From Rickettsiella endosymbiont of Xylota segnis (GTDB taxonomy: Bacteria > Pseudomonadota > Gammaproteobacteria > Diplorickettsiales > Diplorickettsiaceae), in the NCBI RefSeq assembly GCF_964019545.1, contig NZ_OZ026451.1, forward strand, positions 1,359,001 through 1,423,000: a DNA stretch of 64,000 bases, written 5' to 3'. A program made the position numbers and the translations under genes. Below are positions 9,945 through 18,862 of the stretch, piece after piece. The first letter of the stretch is position 1. Each line of letters opens with the position of its first letter. The notes beneath the pieces were generated by a model that was not told the origin of the DNA, did no database searches, and worked only from the letters and a program-made list of their open reading frames with translations.

Positions 9945-9963
9945 CCCTTTAGTTTTATATCAT

Positions 9964-9997
9964 AAAAAAACCCCGCTATTGCGGGGTTTTTCTTTTT
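9964..9997 (+). terminator. Intrinsic terminator after groEL
   Basis: CCCCGC (9971-9976), loop TATT, GCGGGG (9981-9986), followed by a T-rich tract and preceded by seven A residues, so it could act in both directions. It directly follows groEL. Confidence 0.93.
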
Positions 9998-10060
9998 CAA
10001 TGAATTAAAGCTACACTTATGAAAAGAGCAAAATGATATCCTAGATGAGGAATTATTTTT

Positions 10061-10966
10061 ATGTTTAGTCGTATTTTATTATTTTTAGGCACTAACATTT
10101 TAGTTATTGCTACTATTTCTATTGTTACCAATTTATTAGGCCTACATAGTTATCTCAGCTCTCACGGGATTAATTATCTATCGTTAGCTATTTTTTGTGC
10201 GTTGTGGGGCACAGCAGGGGCTTTTATTTCACTTTTAACGTCAAAATACATTGCCAAAAAAAGCACCGGTTTAAAAATCATTGATGCTAGTGCTGCCATA
10301 GGCGAAGAAAAAAATATCCTTGATGTTATCCACAATTTAGCACGAAAAGCTGGCTTGAAGGTTTTACCTGAAGTAGGAATTTACAATTCACCTGAACTGA
10401 ATGCTTTTGCGACAGGCCCCACTAAAAATAATTCTTTAGTAGCTGTTTCTAGTGGTTTACTGCAAAAAATGAACTCCGCTGAAATTGAAGGGGTACTAGG
10501 ACATGAAATCACTCATATCACTAATGGAGATATGGTTACCATGACGCTTATATTAGGCGTAATTAATGCGTTTGCTCTTTTTTTATCACGCATCGTAGCA
10601 TACGTAATTTCTGTAGGCGCGGCTGGGCGTAATAATGATGAAGGATCGATAAGTGGCCCTGGACCGATGTTTTTTATGCTATCGATGGTATTTGATATTC
10701 TATTTACATTTTTAGGCAGTATTTTAGTGGCTGCTTTTTCTAGACATCGCGAATACCGCGCAGATAAAGGCGGTGCTCTGTTAGCAGGTCGGGACAAAAT
10801 GATTGAAGCGTTACAAGCCTTACAAAAAGCAATGGAGCCTGAAGATACGCGCGCTCCTTCTTTGTCGGCGTTAAAAATATCGCATAAAAGTGGTGGATTT
10901 CGTGCTTTATTTTCAAGCCACCCACCCTTGGAATTACGCATTGAACGTTTGCAAAAAGGAGAATAA
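10061..10966 (+). CDS. htpX: Membrane zinc protease HtpX
   Basis: HtpX is an inner-membrane M48 metalloprotease that degrades misfolded membrane proteins. The 301-residue protein has two N-terminal hydrophobic helices (about residues 4-27 and 38-60) and the zinc motif HEITH at residues 148-152. Two further hydrophobic segments follow at about 160-220, and the third ligand region is HREYRADKGGA near residue 228. The C-terminal SSHPPLELRIERL is typical. TGAGGA lies 16 bases before the ATG. Its place after groESL suits a stress role, although the groEL terminator separates the transcripts. Confidence 0.95.
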   Translation: MFSRILLFLGTNILVIATISIVTNLLGLHSYLSSHGINYLSLAIFCALWGTAGAFISLLTSKYIAKKSTGLKIIDASAAIGEEKNILDVIHNLARKAGLKVLPEVGIYNSPELNAFATGPTKNNSLVAVSSGLLQKMNSAEIEGVLGHEITHITNGDMVTMTLILGVINAFALFLSRIVAYVISVGAAGRNNDEGSISGPGPMFFMLSMVFDILFTFLGSILVAAFSRHREYRADKGGALLAGRDKMIEALQALQKAMEPEDTRAPSLSALKISHKSGGFRALFSSHPPLELRIERLQKGE

Positions 10967-10987
10967 TAATTAGCTTATAAAAATAAT

Positions 10988-12940
10988 TTACAAGTCACCT
11001 TGCTCCTTTGCATATTGCATCAAACCACCGCGGAAAGGAGCAAATCCTGCCCCAAATATAATTCCAGCATCAATTAAATCACTATCTGCAACAACTTTTT
11101 CTTCCAAACATTTTTTAGCTTCATCTATCATCGGCTGAATTAAACTATCTGTTAAATTAGTTGGCGCTTTATAATCTTCAGGAATTTTTTCTTTTATAGG
11201 CTTCCCTTTTTTATAACGATAAAATCCTTTCTCCGTTTTTCGTCCTAGATCCTTGTTAGCGACCATTTTCTCTAAACCTTCAGGTATAATGCTACCTAAA
11301 GATTCACTGAGAATTTTAGCTACTGCTAAGCAAATATCTAGACCTACCGTATCGGCTAACTCTAAAGGCCCCATCGGCATACCGAAATCTACAGCCGCTT
11401 TATCTATAACTGGCGCTGGAATTCCAGTCTGCAATAATAATACTGATTGCATTAAATAGGGCATTAATAAACGATTAACTAAAAATCCGGGTGAGCTTTT
11501 TACAGGTAAAGGCAAACGATTAATTTGACGAACAAATGCTAAACCCTTTTCTATGACGTCAGGCGCAGTGATTGCCGATTGCACCACTTCTACCAATGGC
11601 ATTTTAGCTACCGGATTAAAAAAATGTAAACTAATTAAACGCTCTGGATGTCGTAATCCTTGTTGTATATCTTCTAAAACAATACTCGATGTATTGCTAG
11701 CCAATAATGTTTCAGATTTAATTTGATTCTCTAACTGCCGAAATAAATCTTGTTTGACGATTAAATCTTCAAATATCGCTTCAATAATAATATCCGCCCT
11801 ATGTATACCATAGCCTGCTAAATCAGGTACTAGTCTATCCATAGCGGCTTGAATAGCCCGAGGTGTCTTTAATCGTTTTTGGAATAATGCATAAGCTCTC
11901 GTCATAGCCGGAGCAATATATTTCGCCTCACGATCCTGTAGAGTGACATACAATCCCTGTAAAGCACACCAAGCAGCAATATCCCCTCCCATAGTTCCTG
12001 CTCCTATGACATGAACATGTTTAAAACATATGTTATTTTTTTTTCCAAATTTCTTTAAACGTTCTTTTAAAAAAAAGACTCTCATTAAATTCTTTGCTGT
12101 AGGAGTCAGAGCCAATTCACTTAAAGAAATTGCTTCATGTAAAAATGCTTGATTATTGACACCATATTGTTTCCATAGATGAAGCGCAGCATAAGGCGCA
12201 GGATAATGTTTAGGATTAACTTTAACACTTAGACGACGTTGCACAATTTTGCTAATAATATTTCTCATCCAATGATAATTAGTTATTTTTTTCCAATTTA
12301 TTGCAAAAAAAGAATTCTTTTTTTTGATTTTTGCTGAAGCATAAAATAAAGCCGCTCGTTCAGCTTGTCGCAACGGAACAAGCTGATCAATTAAACCTAA
12401 CTTAAGTGCCTTATAAGGTGAAATTGTTTTTCCTGTTAAAATTAATTCGAGCGCAGAAGGTCCTCCCAATAAACGTGGCAAACGTATAGTTCCTCCCCAA
12501 CCAGGATGAATTCCAAGCAGTACCTCTGGCAAACCTAAACGAGTTTTATCGTCAGCAACAGCAATACGATAATCACAAGCTAAAGCAAGTTCTAAGCCCC
12601 CCCCCAAACACAAGCCATTGATCAAAGCAACTGTGGAAATATTGAGTGCTGCTAATTCATCAAATACTTTTTGTCCAAGTTGAATAAACGTTAGGATCTC
12701 TTCCTTGGTTTTTAATTTACTGATGGCTTGAATATTAGCACCTACAATAAAACCATTTACTTTATTAGAAGTAATTATTAGGCCTTGTACTGATTTATCA
12801 TTAGAAATTTCCTGGATGATTGCGCTTAATTCAGTTAATACATTTTCATCTAGATTATTGCTAGAGCTATTTTCTTTATCAAAATACAACCAAAGAACGT
12901 GTTCTTTTTGTTGCAATCGCCAATTTAAATAGCTTTTCAT
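10988..12940 (-). CDS. Fatty-acid oxidation multifunctional protein (enoyl-CoA hydratase / 3-hydroxyacyl-CoA dehydrogenase), FadB/FadJ type
   Basis: The protein carries out the hydration and dehydrogenation steps of beta-oxidation. Residues 1-190 are an enoyl-CoA hydratase domain with GGGLELALACDYR and GLPEVLLGIHPGWGG, where both catalytic glutamates are present. The NAD-binding motif VIGAGTMGG is near residue 310, followed by SLHFFNPVAKMPLVEV with the dehydrogenase histidine. A C-terminal domain with GFLVNRLLMPYL follows. At 650 residues it is shorter than E. coli FadJ (714) or FadB (729). Its start shares one base with the thiolase stop, so the two are translationally coupled. FadB and FadJ cannot be told apart here. 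Confidence 0.9.
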   Translation of the reverse strand: MKSYLNWRLQQKEHVLWLYFDKENSSSNNLDENVLTELSAIIQEISNDKSVQGLIITSNKVNGFIVGANIQAISKLKTKEEILTFIQLGQKVFDELAALNISTVALINGLCLGGGLELALACDYRIAVADDKTRLGLPEVLLGIHPGWGGTIRLPRLLGGPSALELILTGKTISPYKALKLGLIDQLVPLRQAERAALFYASAKIKKKNSFFAINWKKITNYHWMRNIISKIVQRRLSVKVNPKHYPAPYAALHLWKQYGVNNQAFLHEAISLSELALTPTAKNLMRVFFLKERLKKFGKKNNICFKHVHVIGAGTMGGDIAAWCALQGLYVTLQDREAKYIAPAMTRAYALFQKRLKTPRAIQAAMDRLVPDLAGYGIHRADIIIEAIFEDLIVKQDLFRQLENQIKSETLLASNTSSIVLEDIQQGLRHPERLISLHFFNPVAKMPLVEVVQSAITAPDVIEKGLAFVRQINRLPLPVKSSPGFLVNRLLMPYLMQSVLLLQTGIPAPVIDKAAVDFGMPMGPLELADTVGLDICLAVAKILSESLGSIIPEGLEKMVANKDLGRKTEKGFYRYKKGKPIKEKIPEDYKAPTNLTDSLIQPMIDEAKKCLEEKVVADSDLIDAGIIFGAGFAPFRGGLMQYAKEQGDL

Positions 12941-14277
12941 CAGACTACTCCCGTATTAGTTCTAGCCATATTTTCGAGTAACAGCGCACCACCTTGTCCA
13001 CCACCAATGCAGAGTGTTGCTATACCATAACGTGCTTGTTTCCTTTTTAAAATATGGGCTAGATGCAAAACTATACGCGCACCACTCGCACCGACAGGAT
13101 GACCCATAGCAACCGCTCCCCCATCTATATTGAGTTTGGCTTGATCTATTTTTCCTAAAACTTGAGTTAAACCCAGTTGATTTTTACAATAATCAACATC
13201 TTGCCAAGCTGCTAAACAAGCTAAAACCTGACCTGCAAACGCTTCGTTAATTTCCCAAAAATCGATATTTTCAAAAGTGAGTGCTTGTTTTTTCAAAAGC
13301 GCTGCTACCGCATGTACTGGACCTAAACCCATTTCACTCGGATCAACCCCTGCCCATGCCACATCGACTATGCGCGTTAAAATCGGCAATTGATATTTTT
13401 GTACTGCTTCTTCACTTGCTAAAATTAAAAAAGCAGCTCCATCCGTAATTTGAGAACTATTACCTGCAGTTACCAAACCAAAAGGTTTATCAAAAAAAGG
13501 ATGCAATCTAGTTAGTTTTTCTAAACTCGTATCACGACGCAACCCATTATCAAAAGAATAATAAATATTTTGTTTGTCATAAATCGGATTTATTTCTTCC
13601 TTAAAAATTCCTGCATCTTGTGCCATTGCTAAACGCTGGTGGCTTTGTAAAGAAAACTCATCCATTTCTTCACGTGTAATTCCAAAACGATGGGCAATTA
13701 TTTCTGCAGTTTGACCCATTCCTAAGCCTACAATCGGATCTGTTAAACCATGTAGTAGAGCAATAATCGGTTTTAAATATTTCAGTTTAAATTGTGTAAG
13801 TAGCTTTAAACGAGCAAAGAAATTCTTAGCTAAACTCCATTCAGCAAACCAAACGGTCATTTCTTTGCTCAGTAGCAGGGGCGCTTGGCTCATCGCCTCT
13901 GTCCCACCTGCTAATACTAAGTTATATCTTCCACAAGCAATATCTAAAGCCGCACTATCTAAAGCTTGCATACCTGAAGCACAATTCCGCTGTACTGTAT
14001 AAGCTGGCACTGCTTTACCACAACCTAACCGCAATGCAATGACACGACTGATATTAGCCTCATCAGGACTTGGCATAACACAACCCGTAACCACTTCATC
14101 CAGTTGATCGGGAGTAAATGCTTGACGTGCTAATAAATAACGTCCTGCTTGTACAGCTAAATCAGAAGCTGAAAAATTTCCTGGGCCTCCACGTACTTTT
14201 AACCAGGGAGTGCGCATGCCATCCACAATGTAAACTGATCGTGCAAAATCTGATCGATCTCTAGCTTGCATAAACAT
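12940..14277 (-). CDS. fadI: 3-ketoacyl-CoA thiolase (acetyl-CoA acyltransferase), FadI/FadA type
   Basis: The enzyme performs the final thiolytic cleavage of beta-oxidation, releasing acetyl-CoA. The 445-residue protein has the active-site cysteine in RNCASGMQALDSA (about residue 98), the conserved NEAFAGQVLA and the C-terminal catalytic pair in GHPVGASGAR and CIGGGQGGALL. Its length fits FadI (436) better than FadA (387), but with a FadB-like partner the assignment is tentative. It lies upstream of and is coupled to the FadB/J-like gene. The start MFMQ leaves a choice between two ATGs two codons apart. Confidence 0.88.
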   Translation of the reverse strand: MFMQARDRSDFARSVYIVDGMRTPWLKVRGGPGNFSASDLAVQAGRYLLARQAFTPDQLDEVVTGCVMPSPDEANISRVIALRLGCGKAVPAYTVQRNCASGMQALDSAALDIACGRYNLVLAGGTEAMSQAPLLLSKEMTVWFAEWSLAKNFFARLKLLTQFKLKYLKPIIALLHGLTDPIVGLGMGQTAEIIAHRFGITREEMDEFSLQSHQRLAMAQDAGIFKEEINPIYDKQNIYYSFDNGLRRDTSLEKLTRLHPFFDKPFGLVTAGNSSQITDGAAFLILASEEAVQKYQLPILTRIVDVAWAGVDPSEMGLGPVHAVAALLKKQALTFENIDFWEINEAFAGQVLACLAAWQDVDYCKNQLGLTQVLGKIDQAKLNIDGGAVAMGHPVGASGARIVLHLAHILKRKQARYGIATLCIGGGQGGALLLENMARTNTGVV

Positions 14278-14394
14278 TTTTCCCGTAAGTATTTTCTTGC
14301 ATGAGACTAGTCAAGAGTTAACGCCATTTTAATATACCTTCTGTCAGTGAATGTGCAAGTTAGCACCCTTTACAACTAAACAAAAAAATGACCA

Positions 14395-16647
14395 TTAAAA
14401 AGCATCAACTTGCATCGCATCTTGCTGATATTTTTTAACCAACAGAAATTGTTCCATTTCTTCTTGGGTAAGAATTTTGTCTGTTAACGCTATCTCTAGC
14501 TGTCGTTCATTATCAAAGTTTAGCTTTAAACCTTGTTTTTTTAATTTCTCAAGAATGGGTTGTATTCTCATAAATTCCTTAAAAGCAATTTCCATACGCC
14601 CGGTTGGATCTTTTATTTTTTTTCCTAAATAACAATTCTGAGTTATACGATCTCGGAATTTACTAGTTTTTGTCATTATCGATACTAACTGCCAATCTTG
14701 TTTGTCAGTTGGTAATTGATAAGGCCGGCCTAAAGGAAAAACAATAAATTTTAGTAACTTAGCTAAAAAAGGTTTAGGAAAATTAATAAAAAACCTTTCA
14801 AATGCATATTGGATATGATAGAGGCAATAATCTAATCCCCAACGCGCATAAGTATCGTCTTCCTTTGACAAAGGAAATTCTTGGATATACCGAATAACGC
14901 TAGATGCTATATAAAGATAACTTAAAACATCACCTAAGCGTGCCGATAATCGTTCTTTACGTTTTAAATTCCCCCCCAAAATTAACAAAGTAAAATCAGT
15001 AACTAGCGCTAAAGCTGCGGATAAGCGCGAAATTTGTCGATAATAATAACCGAATTGCCTTATGGGCGTTTCTACAAAAAAATGACCTAAACCGAAAGCA
15101 AATAGAAATGTTTTTAATAAATTCTTTATACAATAAAAAAAATGTTGAACTAATAGTTTATCTAAAGTAGAAATATCTTTTTTCTCAATAGCTTGCATTT
15201 CATCTCTTAAATAGGGATGACAACGTACTGCTCCTTGACCAAATAAAATAAGATTACGAGTTAAAATATTTGCCCCTTCCACTGTTATTGATATCGGTAT
15301 GGCAATGTAGCCTTGTGCCAAATAATTACGTGGACCCATTTGGATACCACGTCCTCCGTGAATGTCCATCGCATCATTAATAATAGTGCGAGCAAATTCT
15401 GTCATATGGTATTTTGCTATTGAAGAAGCTAACGCAGGTTTCAGCGAAGCATCCACTGCAGTCACTGTAAACTGGCGTGTCGCTTCTATTAAATAAGTTA
15501 ATCCTGCGATTCTTGCTAAAGCCGCTGCAACACCTTCAAACTGAGCAATTGATAAATGAAACTGCTCTCTTAATACGCTATAAGCCCCTGTCATACGATA
15601 AGCTAATTGGGCCTGTGCAGCACTGACAGCCGGTAATGAAATACCTCTACCTATCGATAAGCATTCCATCAACATACGCCAACCTTGACCTAACATTTTC
15701 TCGCCACCAATAACAAAACTGATAGGAATAAAAACGTTTTTACCTACTATTGGGCCATTCATAAAAGCTAAACCCATAGGCGAATGTCTTTTACCTATTT
15801 CAATGCCATCCAATGAAGAAGGCACCAAAGCAAGTGTAATGCCTATTTGTTTTTTTTCTCCCAGTAGCTTATCAGGATCCACTAATTTAAACGCAACGCC
15901 TATAACCGTAGCGATAGGTGCTAAAGTAATATAACGTTTATTAAAATGGAGTCGTATTCCCAGCATTTCTTTATCTTGATAAATTTCTTTACACACTATC
16001 CCATGATCTTCAAGTGCCGCTGCATCACTACCTGCATCCACAGAGGTTAATGCAAAACAAGGGATTTCTTCTCCTCTAGCAAGTCGAGGCAAATAATAAT
16101 TTTTTTGATCTTCTGTTCCATAATGAAGTAATAATTCTGCCGGTCCGAGAGAATTCGGGACTAAAGCATTGACAGCTGCGCTAACCGAACGTGTCGCAAT
16201 TTTCAATACAATAGAAGAATGGGCTAAAGCAGAAAAACCTAATCCTTCATATTTTTTTGGAATGACCATACCAAAAAACTTTTGTTTTTTTAAAAACTCC
16301 CAAACTGTAGCTGGTAAATCATGCTCTACTGTTAAAATGTTAAAATCATCTAGCATGCTACAAAGCACTTCTACTTGGTCATTGATAAAAGCTTCCTCTT
16401 CATGAGTTAGGTTTGATAAAGAAATACTATGTAAAGCTTTCCAATCCGGCAGGCCGCGAAATAAATCTTTTTCCCACCACAAATCACCTGCTTCTAGAAC
16501 AATTTTTTCTGTTTCGCTAATAGGCGGGAGTATTCTGCTTAAATATGCTAAAAATGGTTTAACTAGAAAAATTCTTCGCAATGGCGTTACGCACAACAAC
16601 ATTATCAAAATCAAGATAAAAAAACATAAACTAATCATTACCCACAT
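14395..16647 (-). CDS. fadE: Acyl-CoA dehydrogenase FadE
   Basis: FadE catalyses the first, FAD-dependent step of fatty-acid beta-oxidation. The 750-residue protein has an N-terminal hydrophobic helix (residues 3-24). The acyl-CoA dehydrogenase core includes FFGMVIPKKYEGLGFSALAHS, PCFALTSVDAGSDAAAL and INDAMDIHGGRGIQMGPRN. The long C-terminal extension of the FadE class follows. It is somewhat shorter than E. coli FadE (814). It heads the block fadE, thiolase and multifunctional enzyme on the minus strand, separated from the thiolase by 117 bp, so a separate promoter for the latter pair is possible. Confidence 0.93.
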   Translation of the reverse strand: MWVMISLCFFILILIMLLCVTPLRRIFLVKPFLAYLSRILPPISETEKIVLEAGDLWWEKDLFRGLPDWKALHSISLSNLTHEEEAFINDQVEVLCSMLDDFNILTVEHDLPATVWEFLKKQKFFGMVIPKKYEGLGFSALAHSSIVLKIATRSVSAAVNALVPNSLGPAELLLHYGTEDQKNYYLPRLARGEEIPCFALTSVDAGSDAAALEDHGIVCKEIYQDKEMLGIRLHFNKRYITLAPIATVIGVAFKLVDPDKLLGEKKQIGITLALVPSSLDGIEIGKRHSPMGLAFMNGPIVGKNVFIPISFVIGGEKMLGQGWRMLMECLSIGRGISLPAVSAAQAQLAYRMTGAYSVLREQFHLSIAQFEGVAAALARIAGLTYLIEATRQFTVTAVDASLKPALASSIAKYHMTEFARTIINDAMDIHGGRGIQMGPRNYLAQGYIAIPISITVEGANILTRNLILFGQGAVRCHPYLRDEMQAIEKKDISTLDKLLVQHFFYCIKNLLKTFLFAFGLGHFFVETPIRQFGYYYRQISRLSAALALVTDFTLLILGGNLKRKERLSARLGDVLSYLYIASSVIRYIQEFPLSKEDDTYARWGLDYCLYHIQYAFERFFINFPKPFLAKLLKFIVFPLGRPYQLPTDKQDWQLVSIMTKTSKFRDRITQNCYLGKKIKDPTGRMEIAFKEFMRIQPILEKLKKQGLKLNFDNERQLEIALTDKILTQEEMEQFLLVKKYQQDAMQVDAF

Positions 16648-16689
16648 TAGTTACTCCCATAATCTAAGTAGCAAACTCAATTTATTACT

Positions 16690-17166
16690 TCAAGATGTAC
16701 TGCTTAATTCTCGCCAAGAACTACGTCCAGTTTTTTTTAAAGTAAGCTCTCCATGTTGACAAGCTACTTTTGCTTTAACTACATAAGTAGTTTTTAGCGT
16801 AAGCACTCCTACGGTCATTTGTTTTGCTTGCACAATAACGTCATAAATATAAGCTAAGCTTTGGTTAATACAATACGGTGTTATATGCCTTATAATTTTG
16901 GAGCTAATTTGAAAATCAGCATAATTAAAATGCTCATGCAACTCAGAAATAAATGTCGAAAAACTTGTAAGTCGATATTCCGTTAATTTTAATCCAGCTT
17001 CCGCAGCCTGAAATTGCTGTGCTGTAATGACCATATTTTGACTCATACGTAATTCTAAATAAGAACTATTCAAAATCGATAATGTCATTAAAGACATAAT
17101 AAAAAGAAAAAATAATACCGTCACTAATATAAATCCTTGTTGATTACTTTCTTTATATTCGCTCAC
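16690..17166 (-). CDS. pilX: Type IV pilus minor pilin PilX-like
   Basis: This is a 158-residue prepilin-like protein. The class III leader ends at QQG with processing before FILVTVLFFLFIMSLMTLSIL, a hydrophobic helix that lacks the glutamate at mature position 5, which is normal for PilX. AAEAGLKLTEYRL near residue 50 is the family's conserved block after the helix. It overlaps pilW by 14 bp and is the last gene of the pilVWX group. Minor pilins prime pilus assembly and, with the uptake machinery, support DNA uptake. No pilY1 or pilE follows. Confidence 0.8.
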   Translation of the reverse strand: MSEYKESNQQGFILVTVLFFLFIMSLMTLSILNSSYLELRMSQNMVITAQQFQAAEAGLKLTEYRLTSFSTFISELHEHFNYADFQISSKIIRHITPYCINQSLAYIYDVIVQAKQMTVGVLTLKTTYVVKAKVACQHGELTLKKTGRSSWRELSSTS

Positions 17167-18001
17167 GTAATCCTATTACTTGCTTCCATTCTTGTTGCAA
17201 TTGATTGTTGTCTGTCAATAATAGTCTAATTTCTACACTACGCACATTTGCCCAATGTTTTACTTCATTAGCATTCTTGTAATGCAAAGTACCATCATCA
17301 TTTTTTATACCCAATTTTATCGACATTCTTTTTATCCCTTCAATTAATTCTGTAGGCTTGTAAAAAGATTGATTTAAATTACGCCGATATAAAGCATAAA
17401 TAGGCTGCCCCATTTCATTCAAACGTCCTGTATCGCCAATGTAATAAATAATTTTATTAAATAAGCCAATTTCACTACCTTTTTGATAGCTGTAAGTCAG
17501 ATGGATATTATTCCAATAAATAATCTCAGCATGTTGGCAATCACTGATGAGTAAAGTATCTTTAGGCCGAAGTACCATTTTATTTGTTAAAACAATATGA
17601 TTAGACTTTGCTTCATTGACCGAAAAAGTATTGGGATCAAGAAATTGGATTAAAATTGCATCACTGTCCTTTTGATACTTAGCAAGCTTAGATAAGCTTA
17701 ACTTTGCTGTCGTATATCCTTTATGCCAAACAACTAAGCTAGTATTGGCTGATAAATGGTTATTTAATGTCATAACATCGGCTAAACGCACACAACCTAT
17801 AAAACCTGCCATGCGAATATCATGACTAAGCAAGTGAAAGGCAAGGCGTGCTTTGGTGGGGATAATATTTAAAGTCTGAGTTAATTGATAAATATTTTTG
17901 CTATAAATAAAAATGTTTATAATTCCTACACTAAGAAATAAAGACAAACTTATTGCTATCATTAGTTCAATCAAGCTGTATCCTTGCTCTCTGCTTTTCA
18001 T
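17153..18001 (-). CDS. pilW: Type IV pilus minor pilin PilW
   Basis: The 282-residue protein has a short positively charged leader, cleavage site EQG and mature start YSLIELMIAISLSLFLSVGI, with the Glu at position 5 needed for methylation and assembly. The ARLAFHLLSHDIRMAGFIGC segment near residue 50 is diagnostic of PilW. It overlaps pilV by 4 bp and pilX by 14 bp, so the three are cotranslated. Confidence 0.87.
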   Translation of the reverse strand: MKSREQGYSLIELMIAISLSLFLSVGIINIFIYSKNIYQLTQTLNIIPTKARLAFHLLSHDIRMAGFIGCVRLADVMTLNNHLSANTSLVVWHKGYTTAKLSLSKLAKYQKDSDAILIQFLDPNTFSVNEAKSNHIVLTNKMVLRPKDTLLISDCQHAEIIYWNNIHLTYSYQKGSEIGLFNKIIYYIGDTGRLNEMGQPIYALYRRNLNQSFYKPTELIEGIKRMSIKLGIKNDDGTLHYKNANEVKHWANVRSVEIRLLLTDNNQLQQEWKQVIGLRERI

Positions 18002-18396
18002 GCAGTAAATAATAAAGTGAGAGACGATTGAAATTTAGAAAAAGGAGAGAACCACTGAATTTTGCTTTGATAATTAGATAAATTAAGTTGCGAGATCTGC
18101 CCCATTCCTTTCGGAAAACTTTCTTGTATCTCTTTTTTCCATAGGATTAATGCTTGTTGCAAACAACCCGGCTGAGATTCACAAATTGTAAAATTCTCAG
18201 CAAGTTCCACATTCTTTAAACCGGCTAAATTGATTAAGTAAGCATGTTCACTGACATGCAAAGCCCTCAATTGAGCCTGCGCAAAACCCAATAGACTAAA
18301 ACTTAATATTGCCGTAGCAACCATAACTTCAATTAAGCTAAATCCCTGTTGATGACTTAATAGCACTAATTTTTCACTTTTATTTAAGTTATTCAT
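17998..18396 (-). CDS. pilV: Type IV pilus minor pilin PilV
   Basis: The 132-residue protein has an unusually long leader (about 19 residues) ending QQG, then the mature start FSLIEVMVATAILSFSLLGFAQ with Glu5. Residues ALHVSEHAYLINLA follow as in PilV. It is the first gene of pilV-pilW-pilX. FimT, FimU and PilY1 genes, which often accompany it, are not present here. Confidence 0.82.
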   Translation of the reverse strand: MNNLNKSEKLVLLSHQQGFSLIEVMVATAILSFSLLGFAQAQLRALHVSEHAYLINLAGLKNVELAENFTICESQPGCLQQALILWKKEIQESFPKGMGQISQLNLSNYQSKIQWFSPFSKFQSSLTLLFTA

Positions 18397-18525
18397 TTTC
18401 TATTAAATTATTATATTAATAATTTAATAGTTATGCAATAAAACATTCAAAAGGGCTTCCTTTTATTTTTCTTTAATAGTAAACTCCTGCGACGAATATT
18501 CTTTCCTAAAAGGCGAAATAAAACT

Positions 18526-18699
18526 ATGAATAAAAAAATAATTGGTATGCTGATTAGTGTTGCTTTATTGTCTGCCTGCGCAGGCAAAACTCCAAGTCCT
18601 ATTATTCCACATCCTCAATGTTGCAATGACACAAAACAAAAACCAAAGGACAATAAAACTAAAACTTCCAATAATATTCCTAAAGAATTTATAAGGTAA
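18526..18699 (+). CDS. Small lipoprotein, 57 residues
   Basis: The ORF starts ATG at 18526 with AAAAGG upstream at 18508-18513. The product begins MNKKIIGMLISVALLSAC, a signal peptide with the lipobox LLSAC (cysteine 18). A short, proline- and lysine-rich polar tail of about 40 residues follows, with a CC pair. No family is recognised; it lacks the motif of LptM-type small lipoproteins. It is divergent from pilV and converges on pepA. The clear lipobox and ribosome site support it as a real gene. Confidence 0.68.
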   Translation: MNKKIIGMLISVALLSACAGKTPSPIIPHPQCCNDTKQKPKDNKTKTSNNIPKEFIR

Positions 18700-18789
18700 A
18701 AAGTGGGTTTAGGCATAGCAGTATTTTAAATTGCCCTGCTTTTTATAGGCTTTAGCAATGTGTTATATAACGTTTAGCGTTTGCATTTG

Positions 18790-18845
18790 ATTCTGCATCT
18801 CACCCTATCCATAGTAATTTTTGGATAGGGTTGAGAATGTAGAAT
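18790..18845. terminator. Long inverted repeat between the small lipoprotein gene and pepA
   Basis: CCCTATCC (18803-18810) pairs with GGATAGGG (18823-18830) around a 12-base loop. The stem extends outwards with a few mismatches to ATTCT / AGAAT. Placed between convergent ends, it is probably a bidirectional stem-loop terminator, although no long T-tract follows on either side. It could also be a small palindromic element. Confidence 0.5.
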
Positions 18846-18862
18846 AATGATAACAGAGTAAT

